Of a stretch of 64,000 nt of DNA, positions 1 through 13,925 are shown piece by piece. The translations under genes were made by a program, and so were the position numbers. The stretch is from Siphonodentalium dalli. Taxonomy: Eukaryota; Mollusca; Scaphopoda; Gadilida; Siphonodentaliidae. Position 1 is the stretch's first letter. Every line of letters begins with the position of its first letter. Where the stretch lies: assembly GCA_032622095.1 (NCBI GenBank), contig CP136067.1, forward strand, positions 61,144,893-61,208,892. Direction: 5' to 3'. Under the pieces are notes generated by a model that was not told where the DNA came from, searched no databases, and worked only from the letters and a program-made list of their open reading frames with translations.

Positions 1-729
1 GCATAGTGTTTGGTGTTGCTGTCAGTGGCAGGATAACGGAAATTAAAGATGGAAAGTTTATAACATTATAATAGGTAAGCAGCTACCGATAACTTCTCAT
101 TTTCATATTGACTGCCACTAAATTTGTGTCTGATGAAAATGCGTTTTGATAACTGCTGTTATATCAGTGTCCAAATTTCACAGCAGTTCTGATGAGCTGC
201 CAACGGAATCTAGTTATGAATGGACAACAGATGGAAAGTAAACAAATTCAGTGAGAAGTTAGTTTCACGTGTGTTTCAGTCTGCATTTTACACTGTCACA
301 AGAAACCAGGGTTACCCAATTTGAGTTAGTATTTTCTTAAATAACTCATAACACTGTACAGCTACAGTTTGTTCAATATTCGATGAAAATAAGGAGTACA
401 ATCGAAGAACACGGACAACAGAAAATTGTATAATAAAGACGCAACTAGTTACACTTCAAAGTGAAAAAAAGGTGAAAACTTGACCTGGTATAGTCGATAA
501 AGGTGTGGATGAACCCAATAATGAATGAAAACTGCCTGTGACCTGCGGGTCATGTGTTATATCATAAATCACAATCTAACAACAACGGGAGTCTTTATAT
601 TGACATATATTTGTGTTATCTTCTGCAGTTCACTCAGTAGGCATATCCGAACTACATTTAAGTCTAAACTGGCATCTGCAATAAATTTATCTTCATGTAT
701 ATATGTACTAGCACAACCATAGATGGATT
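1..729. other. Unassigned HIPK intronic DNA
   Basis: Lies inside the HIPK intron that runs off the left edge. I read both strands for the next expected HIPK exon (the kinase segment following WRLK) and did not find it. AT-rich and without obvious tandem structure until about 730. Confidence 0.4.
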
Positions 730-2365
730 TATTGATGCAAAGAGTAAATTCTAAAATGATCACCGGCAGCCATGTTTTTTTCCGAATTACCCCAAAATGA
801 CCTGTTCCCATCTACAGCCTTTACAAATCTCGTAATGATCTGATCAAAGGTACGACCTGTAGCCTGTGCCAATGGATTTAGTCATGCAAAGAGTAAAATC
901 CAAGACGGCTGCTGGCGGCCATGTTTTTCGGCTGAACGACCCCAAAATGACTAGTTCCCATCTACATGTCATTGTTAACATCCATGACAAATTTCATGAA
1001 GTTCCGACCAAAGCTACGACCTGTAGCCCGCACCAAAGGATTTAGTCATGCAAAGAGTAAAATCCAATATGGCTGCTGGCGGACATGTTTTTTAGCCAAA
1101 CGACCCCAAAATCACTCGTTCCCATCTACATGTTAATATTAACATCCATGATAAATATCACGATGATCAGACGAACAGTACGACCTGTAGCTCGTGCCAA
1201 TGGATTGAATTTTGAAATCCAAGATGGCTGCTAAGCGGCCATGTTTTTTGGCCGTATGACCCCAAAATGACTCGTTCCCATCTACATGTCAATATCAACA
1301 TTTATGACAAATTTCATAAAGATCAGACCAACGGTACGACCTGTAGCCCGCGCCAAAGGATTTAGTCATGCAAAGAGTAAAATCCAAGATGGCTGCCATG
1401 TTTTTTGGCCGAACGACCCCAAAATCACTCGTTCCCCTACATGTCATTGTTAACATCCATGACAAATTTCATGAAGTTCTGACCAAAGCTACAACCTGTA
1501 GCCCGCGCCAAAGAATTTAGTCATGCAAAGAGTAAAATCCAAGATGGCTGCTGGTGGCCATGTTTTTTGGCTGAACGACCCCAAAATCACTCGTTCCCAT
1601 CAACATGTCAATATTAACATCCATGACAAATTTCATGATGATCAGACGAACAGCACGACCTGTAGCCCGCGCCAATGGATTGAATTTTGAAATCCAAGAT
1701 GGCCACCAGCGGCCATGTTTTTGGCCAGATGACCCCAAAATGACTCGTTCTCATCTACATGTCAACATTCATGACAAATTTCATAAAGATCAGATCAAAG
1801 GTATGACCTGTATCCCACGCCAAAGGATTTAGTCATGCAAAGAGTAAAATCCAAGATGGCTGATGGCGGCCATATTTTTTAGACGAATGACCCAAAATCA
1901 CTCGTTCCCATCTACATGACAAATTTCATGAAGTTCCGACCAAAACTACGACCTGTAGCCCGCGCCAAAGGATTTAGTCATGCAAAGAGTAAAATCCAAG
2001 ATGGCTGCAGACGGCCATGTTTTTTGGCGGAACAACCCCAAAATCACTCGTTCCCATCTACATGTCAATATTAACATCCATGATAAATTTCATGATGATC
2101 AGACGGACAGTAAGACCTGTAGCCCGCGCCAATGGATTTAATTTTGAAATCCAAGATGGCCGCCAGCGGCCATATTTTTTGGCCGAATGACCCCAAAATG
2201 ACTCGTTTCCCATCTACATGTCAACATTCATGACAAATTTCATAAAGATCAGACCAAAGGTACAACCTGTAGCCCGCGCCAAAGGAAATTGTTGACGGAC
2301 ACACGCACGACGGATGCCAAACCATGGCAATAGCTCAAACTTACAAAGTAAGTTGAGCTAAAAAG
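730..2365 (+). repeat. Tandem array of about 160 bp monomers ending in a hairpin (family A)
   Basis: About ten diverged head-to-tail monomers are visible. Each contains a CGACCTGTAGCCCGCGCCAA-like segment, then GGATTTAGTCATGCAAAGAG, then AAGATGGCTGC...GCGGCCATGTTTTTTGG, then CCCCAAAATCACTCGTTCCC, then a CATGACAAATTTCATGA-type segment. Some monomers are shorter or lack one block. The last one runs into GTTGACGGACACACG and a hairpin at 2332-2359 followed by AAAAAG. Related but clearly different arrays lie at 10740-11490 and 12800-13828. The plan (tandem core, short 3' hairpin) recalls non-autonomous Helitron-like 'pearl' elements of bivalves; that assignment is inference. Chance ORFs inside the array are not genes. 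Confidence 0.85.
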
Positions 2366-4040
2366 TGTTTTGATTCTCAGGCAATTTTTTTTGAGAATCG
2401 ATGAGGGAGCGAGGGTTTTATTTTTATTTTTTATTTTTGTTATCGAGATAATGCCCATAGTTAGCATTGGTTATTATACCTTCCCAGGTTAAGAAAATGT
2501 AAGGAAAACATTGTTTTGATATAAACTAATGTATTCCACTATAAAGAATGACAAATTATCACATTGTCCTACCCGTACATCAAATCTGAAATAAAGAATG
2601 ACATAAATATATGACATTGTACTATCCGTATATCATATAGGGATTTACCAGAATGATATATATATATATACAATGTATATTTCAATTTACTGTTGTTGAT
2701 ATATTTGATATATGTATGTACCTTTTATAGTAAATATCTATTTATATCTATCTATATACTTTAATATTTATCCATCTATACTATAGTAACTATACATGCT
2801 AGCCATAAAAACTTCAAATACTATTATATTAAACCAGCATACACATCGCCAATACGCACCATATTTCTTTCCGGTTTGCGTTCCCGAAATTGGAAATCTC
2901 AGAATTGTTTACCGCACGAAAAGTGGGTTATCTACCTTTTCGAATTGATAAAATGCCGAAATAGTTGAACACATTTGACTTAATAAACTTGGCATTTGGG
3001 CAGCTTGTGGTGACAATATACCTGGTAGTTGTCGTTGCCTAGTGTCTGTTTTTGAATACCAACACATACACCATTGTATGTCTATCATATTCGATGTTTG
3101 AAACATAACTAATTTCTGTTTTCTAGTTTCCTATTTTCGTGTTATCATTTGACAGCTTCGGTCAAATTGAAAATCGTAATAAAATGGTTCAACGCGGGCC
3201 TTTTTTCCAGACGCGGCTATGCCCGAGAATCAAAACACTTTTTTTGTTTGGCCTTATATGCTTTTTTTTTTTAGCAGGCATGACTACTCAGATGTGAGGA
3301 AATTGCTTAGAACTTTCGAAGCCAAATTTCAAAATGGTCGGCCTGGTGGGTCCATCACGATGTGCCCAAATAAGGGGAATCTAAAGGCCTGTATTATGTA
3401 ATTGTTCGCATGTACAGTTGTCTAGCTTCAGTATTCTAATGATAAATGTAGGTGTGTATATATTCAATTTTAATAGCCACAAAAATACTCTGCGTGCCAA
3501 TACACACCTTCAATCATGGTGTCAAAGATTGTAATCGCAGTGGAGCACCGCTGTCCAACGTCAACTACACCAAGGCCAGACAACTATAGCACTACCAAAC
3601 AGCAAGTATACCACGGCCAAGTAGCAACTACACCGCGACTGAACGGCATGTACACCAGGATTAAATTACCGGTCAACACATGTCATGTCTATGTTGACAA
3701 ATATTTTATATTTTATATGAATGTTAGACAATGGTACCAGACCTTCCAATACGCTTTTTTATTTATTTGACAACTGTAAGATGGCAATTGGAAATGGAAA
3801 ACTACAAATTTTTCAGCTCGAGGTGCGGTATACTGATGCCAGCAGCGACGGTTTACTGCCCGCAGTGCGAGTTGTAGGATTACCAGCGTGGTTTCATCTT
3901 CAACATTGTTAAATGGCTAGTACAGTTGCAGTCTGGCCACGGAGGCAACATTCTACAAGTTAACATTTAATGATTGAAAAGTTTATGACTCATTTGGCCT
4001 CAAAGATAACAAACAACTTCTGAAGATAAATAAAAGGCCA
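2366..4040. other. Intronic DNA with diverged repeat fragments
   Basis: No exon recognised. 2650-2800 is TA-rich with ATATCTAT-like microsatellite remnants. About 2990-3260 is a diverged copy of a dispersed repeat also present at about 43310-43580 (shared blocks such as CCTATTTTCGTGTT and GCTATGCC[CT]GAGAATCAAAAC). Positions 3481-3517 are identical to 11815-11851, marking another dispersed repeat edge. Confidence 0.5.
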
Positions 4041-4057
4041 CCGACCACATGTCCCCA

Positions 4058-4075
4058 CCCCCCCCCCCCCCCCCC
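4058..4075. repeat. Poly-C run
   Basis: Eighteen consecutive C residues, the first of several long C or G homopolymers in the window. Confidence 0.95.
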
Positions 4076-4089
4076 AAAGGTGGCTTTTC

Positions 4090-5308
<1,219 letters not shown>

Positions 5309-5455
5309 CCCAAGAATCTACTTTCCAAATATAACCTAAATCGGCCTAATGGTTCCAGAGACAAATCACCAAAAGAATCTAGATAGTTTGAAAATTACTT
5401 CTATTATTTATTATTATTATTATACATGTATATACATTTAAAAACGCATTAGACA

Positions 5456-6006
5456 TCAACAAGAGGTGTGCACTCGAGTGCTAGCATACCTCCACCGTGG
5501 CAAATTCAACCCGCATTATCCGTAAACCCAACAAAAAAAGATTTTTAACTTTAAAGAAAAATTCGGACTAAGAATATCGATATGGTGTCACAAGAAGCCT
5601 GTACAGAAAAAATTATTCAAATTGGTTCATATTTGTTAAAGTTATTAAGTCGGACAGAATTTTCTAAGTCAAAATAAGTCGAAAATGAAGTGTGTAATTT
5701 TACGAAAAACAGTCTGAGCCAATCCCTAGCTGCATCATGTAGAGAGGATATTGTGAGCAGCATGTATACCAAAAATTATTAAAATCGATTCATATTTGTT
5801 AAAGTTATTAAGTAGGACAGAATTTTTTGGACCGAACCACAATTAGCATCATGCGGAGAGGCAGTCCTAAGGAGATTGCATACAAAAAATTATTGAAATC
5901 GGTTCATAGTTGTTCGAGTTATGAGGTCGGACGGACGGACGGACAAACGGAGGGAGAAAGCGTCAATCCAGTATACCCCCCATTTTCTTCGAAAGTGGCG
6001 GTATAA
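5456..6006 (+). repeat. Dispersed repeat with GGACGGACGG tail and terminal hairpin (family B)
   Basis: Starts near AACAAGAGGTGTGCACTCGAG and contains diverged repeats around AAAAATTATT[CG]AAATCGGTTCATA and GTTATTAAGTCGGACAGAAT. It ends in GGACGGACGGACGGAC and a hairpin at 5971-6006 (TATACC...CATTTTC pairing with GAAAGTG...GGTATA). The AACAAGAG start and the TATACCCCCC hairpin are shared with the arrays at 23663 and 27697, although the internal monomers differ. Confidence 0.75.
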
Positions 6007-6049
6007 TTAGTTTCAATGCGCTTTACATAAAAAGGTACACAAAAATTCA

Positions 6050-6310
6050 CAATAAAAAACAATTGGTCAACAACAAGGAATTTAAAATAAGGAGGAGATT
6101 TTTAAACAAGACAGTCAAAGACTGTGGGGTCACTCACCAGACAGCAAAGACTGATAAGACTGGGACTCTGGAGACCATAACAGTCAGAACTTTTCATAAT
6201 CACTTTAAAAGAAGTAGGTCTAAACAGGATATGTGGCTAGAGAGGCTTCATGTATGTAGATCGGTGAATATCTACTTTTAAATTACAAACTGTACACTAC
6301 TGATCACCCC
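6050..6310 (+). repeat. Dispersed repeat P, copy 1
   Basis: Contains GACAGTCAAAGACTGTGGGG, CACTCACCAGACAGCAAAGA and ACTGGGACTCTGGAGACC, followed by TTTTCATAATCACTTTAAAA. Further copies are at 33930-34294 and, split by the 5 kb transposon, at about 16120-16169 plus 21203-21480. A frame through copies 1 and 3 stays open and similar (CGV[TA]HQTAKTDKTGTLET), but there is no start context, splice structure or recognisable domain, so coding is not claimed. Confidence 0.8.
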
Positions 6311-6319
6311 CCGCCGTTC

Positions 6320-7690
6320 GCGTCAGGGGTGCCCGGAAGGGGGGGGGCAGATTTTTTTTTCTGTCTCCGATTGCCACGAAACTTACATATAAGCATCCCC
6401 ATGATATGAAGAATCCAACTTACGGTGTGGTTTAAATGTGTCAAAAGTGGCGTCGTTTGAGTCAGGGATGAACGGAAGGGGAGAGGGGCACCAAAATTGA
6501 TAAAATTATTTTAGCGCCGATTTCCACCAAATTGATTTATATTCTTCTTCATGATACAAGGAATCTAATTGTGCGATTTAACAACGCCAAATTGTTGTTT
6601 TTGGATGAGAGATTGGGGCACTAAATTTGATAATAAGTCGCCGATTGCCACCACACTTATACAAAATCTTCCCCATGGTATGAGGAGTCTAATGGTGTGG
6701 CTTTTATCTGTCAAATGTGGCCTCATTCGAGTCAGGGTTGCATTGAAAGGGACAGGGGCACCAAAATTGATGCACAATTTTTTTAGCGCCAATTTCCACC
6801 AAATTGATACACGTTCTTATCCATGATACGAGGAATCTAATCGTGATTTAAAGACGCCATAGTGGTGCTGTTTGGGTGAGAGATGGAGAGGGGAGGGATT
6901 GGCACCAAATTCGAGTCAGTGGTGTATAGAGATGAGAGGGACACAAAAAATTATATCTATATGTTTAGTGCCGATTTCCACCAGATTGATACATATTCTT
7001 CTCCGTGATACGAGGAATCTTATCGTGTGGTTTAGATACACCAAATTGGTGCCCTATGGGTGAGAGATATGGGGACCTTAAATTTGATACGAATTTGTAT
7101 ACTCGCCAATTTCATATATATGCATCTCTAATCTCTAACGAGTCTTAGTGTGTGCAGCTGGAGTCCAAAATAGGGACGGGAGGGTCACCAAAACTGATAC
7201 AAAATATTTTTAGTACCAATTACCATCAAATTCAGACACGTTCTTCTCAAATGATACAAGAAATAAAATCGTGCTGTCTGTCTGTCTTTTTGTCTGTCTG
7301 TGTGCGTTCTATGTATAACTTCACACGGTACAATCGAGATGGCACCAAGGCGTTCTAAGAGGGGTAACTTTTTACAAGGAAGATAATGGTGCGGGTTAAA
7401 CTTTTCTAAAATGACGCTGTTGGTGGGAGGGGAAATTTTAAATATATGGTGAAATAGTTTTGTCGCTGATTTCCACCAAACGAATACATAATCACCTTCG
7501 CAATATGGCGTTGTTCGAGCCAGCGTTGCATCAACAATTGATTTAATAAACCAAATTCCACCAAATTCATACACGTTTTTCTCTAATGATATACCATGAA
7601 TTAAATCACATTTGGTGTCGTTTGCGTCACGGATGGCAAGCGGATATGCACTATCATTGATAAGATTGCTATATGCCGATATCCACATAT
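6320..7690 (+). repeat. Tandem array of diverged about 180 bp monomers
   Basis: Blocks such as GCCGATTTCCACCA[AG]ATTGATAC, TTCTTCTCCATGATACGAGG, AATCTAATCGTGTGGTTTA and GGTGAGAGATGGGGA recur roughly seven times with heavy divergence. The longest chance ORF here (minus strand, 7185-7688) crosses monomer boundaries and has no family resemblance. Confidence 0.75.
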
Positions 7691-8059
7691 AAGTTATATA
7701 CAGTCACCAGGCCATCTCTGTATCATTTTAAGTAGTTGGGCGTTCACATTTCACAATCCCGACGTATGGTGACCCACATAAGTCACTTGAACAATTATAT
7801 CTTCTTAACAGTCATATTTATATGGGAATGGCAATCAAGGCATTCACACAATGAGCTAGCAAAAAGAGATAACTGTATCACGATGTGATAGACTGGTACA
7901 TGTTTTTGGTTCGTTCAATGACTTAACCCTATACTCAGGACCAGATATGTTGAAGAAACTGACTTGACTTTGGAATTTGACAGCAAAACTTTACTTGGTT
8001 TATTTTACGTCTAATTTATCATCTAATTTATATCTTTTATAATCCAAACACCCCCAATG

Positions 8060-8740
8060 TGTAAGTAGACTATTTGTGTAACAGTTTTATGTGTGTCTGT
8101 GTTTCATTTATTTTTATTTTCATTAGTTGCATGGGTTTGCATTTGTGCGACGTCATCGTGTGTTTGCAACTCTGATTTCCCCCACTCATTCATTAAAACC
8201 TATCTCTTTGACTGCCCTTCCTTGGGATTTCGTTTTCATCTATATATTCTAAGTCATTTTTTGTCGCTACTTTAGCATATCCAATTATATTGTGCTTGTT
8301 TGTAACTTATTTATGTTCCACATTTGGAATTGTTTGCATCATTGCTATATGTATATCTGGCTGTGGTATTTATTTTTCATAGTGTTTTATTTATTTGCAT
8401 GGGTGTTTCAATTTAAATTTTATAATTATTTATACATTTCCATTTGCTATATTTTTTCACCTCACATGCATGTGGGCGTTTTGCATTTTCTTTGGTGGCT
8501 CACATCCGTATGGGTATGTGGATTTTTCTTTTGCTCTTTTATTTATTATTTATTTTGGTATTGGATTTATATTTATATGTAATATTTTCATTTGTGTTTT
8601 TCATTTAAGTGTATGCACATGTAAATGTCGCTTGGCGATATTCTTTCATGATTGTATTGTTTTCACATGCAAATGGTCGGTTCACATTATTTCATATATC
8701 TTTTCATTTGTCATTTCAGATTTGAATTTTAATAGAAGCA
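8060..8740 (+). other. T-rich strand-asymmetric stretch
   Basis: The plus strand is markedly T-rich and low in C, rich in TTTATTT and TGTGTTT. This gives long hydrophobic chance ORFs (for example 8292-8582, rich in F, Y, I and W) that should not be read as membrane proteins. No repeat unit is evident. Confidence 0.6.
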
Positions 8741-9869
8741 TTTGACAAAACTGGTGTGGTGTCGTTATTTGACCTTTAGCGGAACTCCCAAAACAATAAC
8801 TAGAAGAAGCATTAAACGTATATTTACCATTCTATTGAAGAGATACATATATTCGTGCAAACTGAGAGACCTTGCAGAGGATTGCATATATATAATAACA
8901 AAATTTAGTCTGTTCCATTCAATACAGTTCCACAAAAAGTTACAATTTGTCAAGAGATATGGAAGGCCTGTTCAAAAATAGTGGTCACAGTGTGCAGTCA
9001 AGTATAGTTTCTTCTGATATACAAGAAATGCAGTTAGTAGCACAAGACTTTTCAGAATCCTACCAATACTGACATCTGACAAGGGTTTTAGAACAGACTC
9101 ATCGACTGACATAAACAACTCAAAATCTCGCTCTGTGCCTCGCACATGTAGCTGATATATATGAGAACATCCACACCAAATATGAACCCATTAAGTCTTA
9201 TGATCTAGAGAAGACAGACAGACGAACAGGTGACAGATGAGAAGTGATGACTATAGCTTCGTCTCAGGTGAGCTTAAAAATTACATTTCATTGAACAAAT
9301 CTGTAAATCACCCCCCCCCCCCACACTGTGGGGACATCCCTGCAAGAATATGACATACATGATTTATTTGAATGCCTGACTATATTGGCTTAACAAAATT
9401 TCCATGACCTTGAAAGCCAGTGCATTATATTTTATATGGGAGGCTCCCCATGCTCGCGTATATAAGAGAATGCACAAGCACAGGGTCTTCATTGCTCTTA
9501 CCAGCACAACTCTGGTCATGAAATGGTTAATACTAATAGTAAAAATAAACTTTATCTGTCAAATAGGTAATTTGTATTTGAGATAAACATGGGATAAAAT
9601 TCCATTCATAAAGCCACTATCAGCTACCAGTATGTCTTGGAGAGCTGCTGACATTGAGATAATTAATGACTGCAAACATTTTGCAGAGCAATACCAATGT
9701 ATTGTGTTACACTTACAGCTGTGATCAAAACAAGGATTTAAATGGGGTGAAGTAGGCAGAGATAACATGGTATGGTACAGCATGGTGTGGCAGGGACAGT
9801 AGGTGGGGTGGGGGTGGTGGGTAGCTGTGATGTGTCTAAAAAAAATCAAAGATCAAAATGCAAAAATGA
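8741..9869. other. Intronic DNA with a solo repeat end
   Basis: No exon recognised. About 9165-9281 is a solo 3' end of the family G repeat (CACCAAATATGAACCCATT ... GACTATAGCTTCGTCTCAGG ... GAGCTTAAAAA). A short C-run interrupts at about 9310. The rest is unassigned. Confidence 0.45.
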
Positions 9870-10430
9870 TATTTTTTTGTTTTTAGAGTTATGGCTCTGC
9901 CCCTATTTGACCCAGTGACCCAATTTGAAAAAATCTGAACCCCAGTCACCCAAGGTCCCTCCGTACCAAATATAAGCTAAATCGGCCCAATGTTTCTTTC
10001 AAGAGAAGATGTCATTCTAAGAATTACTATGGAGGAATAGAGTTATGGCCCTGGTTTCTCAACTAATCAACCTGGTGACCTCATTTGAACAAATCTGAAC
10101 TCCAGTCATTCAAGAACCCTTCATACCAAATATAAGCTATTTAAATCAGACCAATGGTTCTAGACAAGAAGTTGTTTTAAGAAATACTATGGAGGGAAAG
10201 AGTTATGGCCCTGGCTTCGCAACTATTTGACCCAGTGACCTCATTTAAACAAATCTGAATGGGAGTCACCTAGGGAACATCCACAACAAATATGAACCCA
10301 TTCCGTCCAATGGAATCAGAGGAGAAGATGTTTTAAAGAATTGTTGACGGACGGACGATGGACGGACGAGGAGTGATGACTATACACAATGTAGCTCCAC
10401 CGGAGACTTCGTCTCAGGTGAGCTAAAAAG
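9870..10430 (+). repeat. Family G repeat: 'GTTATGGCCCTGG' monomers with terminal hairpin
   Basis: Three to four diverged monomers of about 150-160 bp carry AGAGTTATGGCCCTGGC, CCAGTGACCTCATTTGAAC, AAATCTGAACCCCAGTCACC and CATACCAAATATAAGCTA. The array ends in TTGACGGACGGACG and a hairpin at 10393-10424 (AGCTCCACCGGAGAC, loop TTC, GTCTCAGGTGAGCT), then AAAAAG. Other copies: 12060-12363, 22640-23650, 34475-34930, 39000-39800. Confidence 0.85.
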
Positions 10431-10739
10431 TGAGTCATTAAAACTATACACAGCGGTAAAAAATAATTAAAACTCAAATAAAATTCATTGCACTTAAATA
10501 TCTGGTTTGAACCTAAGAAGTGATTTCCCCCCAAAAGTAGTTATGAGAAGAACCCTAATAATAAGTCCACTGGCCTCTTTAAGGAAAGTGTCAATGACAC
10601 TGTAGCTCAAGTTGGGAAGAAATTTATTTTTTGCTGAGCAATGAATAGAATGATAAAGAAGAAGGAAAACCAAAAAGATACAGTAAAGGTCTTGTATTGT
10701 GTAGATGAAATTATTTTCATTCGAAACATTTCATCAATA

Positions 10740-11490
10740 ATTGTGGACTGCAGGGTTCAAAATTGAAATCCAAGAGGGTTGCTGGCAACCATGTATTATA
10801 ATGAATTTCGGAAATAATCGATGGCTCCAATCTAGAGGACACCCTGAAGATCCATATGAAGATTGGTGACGACTGGATATGGGATGTGGCCTGTAGGGTG
10901 TGCCAAAGGATTTAGTCAGGCAAAGAGTAAAATCAAAGATGGACGCTGGCAGCCATGTTTTTTAACAATTTTCGGGAATAATCGATGGCTCTCATCTAGA
11001 GGTCACCCCGAAGATCATATGAAGTTTGGTGACGATCGGACGAGGGATGTGGCCTATAGGGTGTGCCGAAGAATTTAGTCATGCAAAGGGTAAAATCCAA
11101 AATGGAAGCTGGCAACCATGTTTTTCAACAAATTTTGACAAAAAATTATGGCTCCCATCTAGAAGTCACCATGAAGATCCATAAAAAGTTTGGTGATGAT
11201 CGGAAATTTTTTCAAATTCGATGGCTCCCATCTAGAGGTGATCCTAAACATGCCTGCAAATTTTCAAAATTATTTTCCAATAAATGCGGGCTGATCCGAT
11301 GGATTCAAATTTGAAATCCAAGATGGCTGCTGGCAGCCATGTTTTTTAACGAATTTCAGGAAAAATTGATGGCTCCCATCTAGAGGTCACCCCGAAGATC
11401 AATATGTCTTATGAAGTTTGGTGATGATCGGATGAGGGATGTGGTCTGTAGGGTGAGCCAAAGGATTTAGTCACCCAAAGAGTAAAATCC
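10740..11490 (+). repeat. Tandem array of about 165 bp monomers (family A2)
   Basis: Four to five monomers with GGTGTGCCAAAGGATTTAGT, AAGATGGCTGCTGGCAGCC, GGCTCCCATCTAGAGGTCAC and AAGTTTGGTGATGATCGGAT. They share the order TTTAGTCATGCAAAGAG then AAGATGGCTGC with family A at 730-2365 but differ elsewhere. One monomer (about 11200-11310) is a distinct subtype, repeated at about 13165-13260, with CTAAACATGC and CAATAAATGCGGGCT. Confidence 0.85.
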
Positions 11491-12055
11491 AAGATTGTTG
11501 CATAACTCCGGGGGGAAAAATTTAGACAAACCTTGATTTCGAACTCGTCCGAGATATTGTTGCAAGGGACTCATATATCAAATATGGTTTGAATCAGTTA
11601 ATATTTTATTGAGTTATCGCGCTAACGGTGAAAAAAATGCTAAAAATAGACAAACTAATGCACATAACTGTGGGGAAAAAATTCGGACAAACCTGGTTTT
11701 CGAACTCGTCCGAGATTTTGTTGCAAGAGACTCATATATCAAATATGGTTGTAATCAGTTAATATTTGATTGAGTTATTGTGCTAACAGGTGATAAAATT
11801 ACAAAAAAGTCATCAAAAATACTCTGCGTGCCAATACACACCTTCAATCATCAAAGATGGATAACTCTTGTCAAAAAGTTCGGACGTGACCCATTTTCTG
11901 CAGGCAGTAAATAGTCATTGGGAGCAACTCACATACCAAAAACTTTTTGAATCCGTTCACAAATGTCAAAGTTATAAGGCATTCTTTAGGTCTGCCCGCC
12001 AACCGTCCCTCGTCAAACCATGTCGAGTTTTTGAAAAAATTGACTAAAAAAAAAC
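11490..12055 (+). repeat. Tandem repeat with 'TTCGAACTCGTCCGAGAT' monomers
   Basis: Two clear monomers (about 11500 and 11660) with GGGGAAAAA[AT]T, TTTCGAACTCGTCCGAGAT and GAGTTAT[CT]G[CT]GCTAAC, then a different end block reading CTCGTCAAACCATGTCGAGT before TTTGAAAAAATTGACTAAAA. The same monomer and a better-preserved hairpin end occur at 32510-33300; a short end copy is at 25010-25210. Confidence 0.75.
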
Positions 12056-12059
12056 CCAA

Positions 12060-12524
<465 letters not shown>

Positions 12525-12799
12525 TTAATATTATAAGTTAATATCTCTGGCAACATTGGAGGTATATTTAATACCTGGGCGTTGATTTTGAACATAAAAG
12601 CACAGACGACAGATACCAACCCATGGTAAAGTAAAGTTGAGCTAAAAATAAATAAATAAACAACAGGTGGTAACCAGAAAATATGTCACATGACAACAAT
12701 TTAGAAATTGAAAGCGTCAATGACACTGTAGCTCAACTTAGGATGGAGTTAACTTTTTGCTGAGCAATGAATAGAAATCATAAAGAAGGAAAGTAAACC

Positions 12800-13828
12800 A
12801 GAGGTCACCCCAAAAAAAGATACACATGAAGTTTAGTGATGATCGGATGAGGGATGTGGTTTGTTGGGTGTGCCAAAGGATTTAACTAGTCATACAAAGA
12901 GTAAATTCCAAGAAGGACACTGGTTGTCTGTAGGGTGTGCCAAAGGAGTTAGTCATACAAAGAGTTATTCCAAGATGGCTGCTGGCGGCCATGTTTTTCA
13001 ACGAATTTAGGTCAAAATAGGAGGCTCCCATCTAGAGGTCACCCCGAAAATCCACATGAAGTTTGGTGATCATCAGATTAGGAATGTGGTCTGTAGGGTG
13101 TGCCAAAGGATTTAGTCATGCAAAGAGTAAAATCCAAGATGGCTGCCAGCTCCGTTTTCATAGAATTTTTTTCAAATTTGATAGCTCCCATTTAGGTGAT
13201 TCTAAACATGCATGTAAATTTTTAAGTCAATACTCCAATAAATGCGGGCTCCAGTGTGTGCTGATGGATTCAAATGTGAAATCCAAGATGGCTGCTGGCA
13301 GCCATGTTTTTTGTTTTTTTTTGGTAAAAATAGGAGGCTCCCATCTAGAGGTCACCCCTAAGATCCATATGAAGTTTGGTGACTATAAGATGAGAGATGT
13401 GGCCTGTAGGGTGTGCCAAAGGATTTAGTCATACAAAGAGTAAATTCCAAGATAGCAGCTGGTAGCCATGTTTTTCAACAAATTTCACTCAAAAAGGAGG
13501 CTCCCATCTAGGTCACCCTGAAGATCCCTGAGTTTGGTGATGATCCGATGAGGTCTGTAGGGTGTGCTAAAGGATTTAGTCATGCAAAGAGTAAAATCCA
13601 GATGGCTGCCGGTGGCCATATTTTTCATCGAAAATTCAAAAAATTTGATAGCTCCCATCTATAGGTTATACTGAAGCCACATATATGAAGTTTGGTAAAG
13701 ATCGGATGTGCCAAAGGAAATTGTTGATGCACGCCCAGACGCATGGATGCACAGATGACGGATGCCCACCCATGGCAACTGTAGTAGAGATACAACTTTA
13801 CACTGTAGAGTTGAGCTAACAAGGGTTG
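12800..13828 (+). repeat. Tandem array of about 165 bp monomers (family A2, second array)
   Basis: Five or more monomers of the 10740-11490 type. The last runs into AAATTGTTGATGCACGCCC, CCACCCATGGCAAC and a weak hairpin ending GTTGAGCTAACAAG near 13827, the same kind of end as family A at 2332-2359. A solo end piece with the same CCCATGG...TTGAGCTAAAAAT motif sits at about 12620-12650. Confidence 0.85.
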
Positions 13829-13925
13829 CAAAATTTCTCCATAGTCTCCCATGGCTATGGTACTGTGGCAGACAATAAAGATATTTTAGTTGGATGAAAT
13901 TACCCTTTCTTGGTGCAAGTTGCCA

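Noticed and set aside
185-215. Hammerhead-ribozyme-like CTGATGAG
   Set aside because: Hammerheads occur in bivalve repeats, but no GAAA core or closing stem is present here or at the other CTGATGA words I examined.
7185-7688. 167-codon minus-strand ORF
   Set aside because: Crosses several diverged tandem monomers, contains a simple-repeat stretch (HTDRQKDRQT), and matches no family.
8292-8745. Hydrophobic ORFs that look like membrane proteins
   Set aside because: They follow from T-rich composition; two frames give equally hydrophobic products, and there is no splice or start support.
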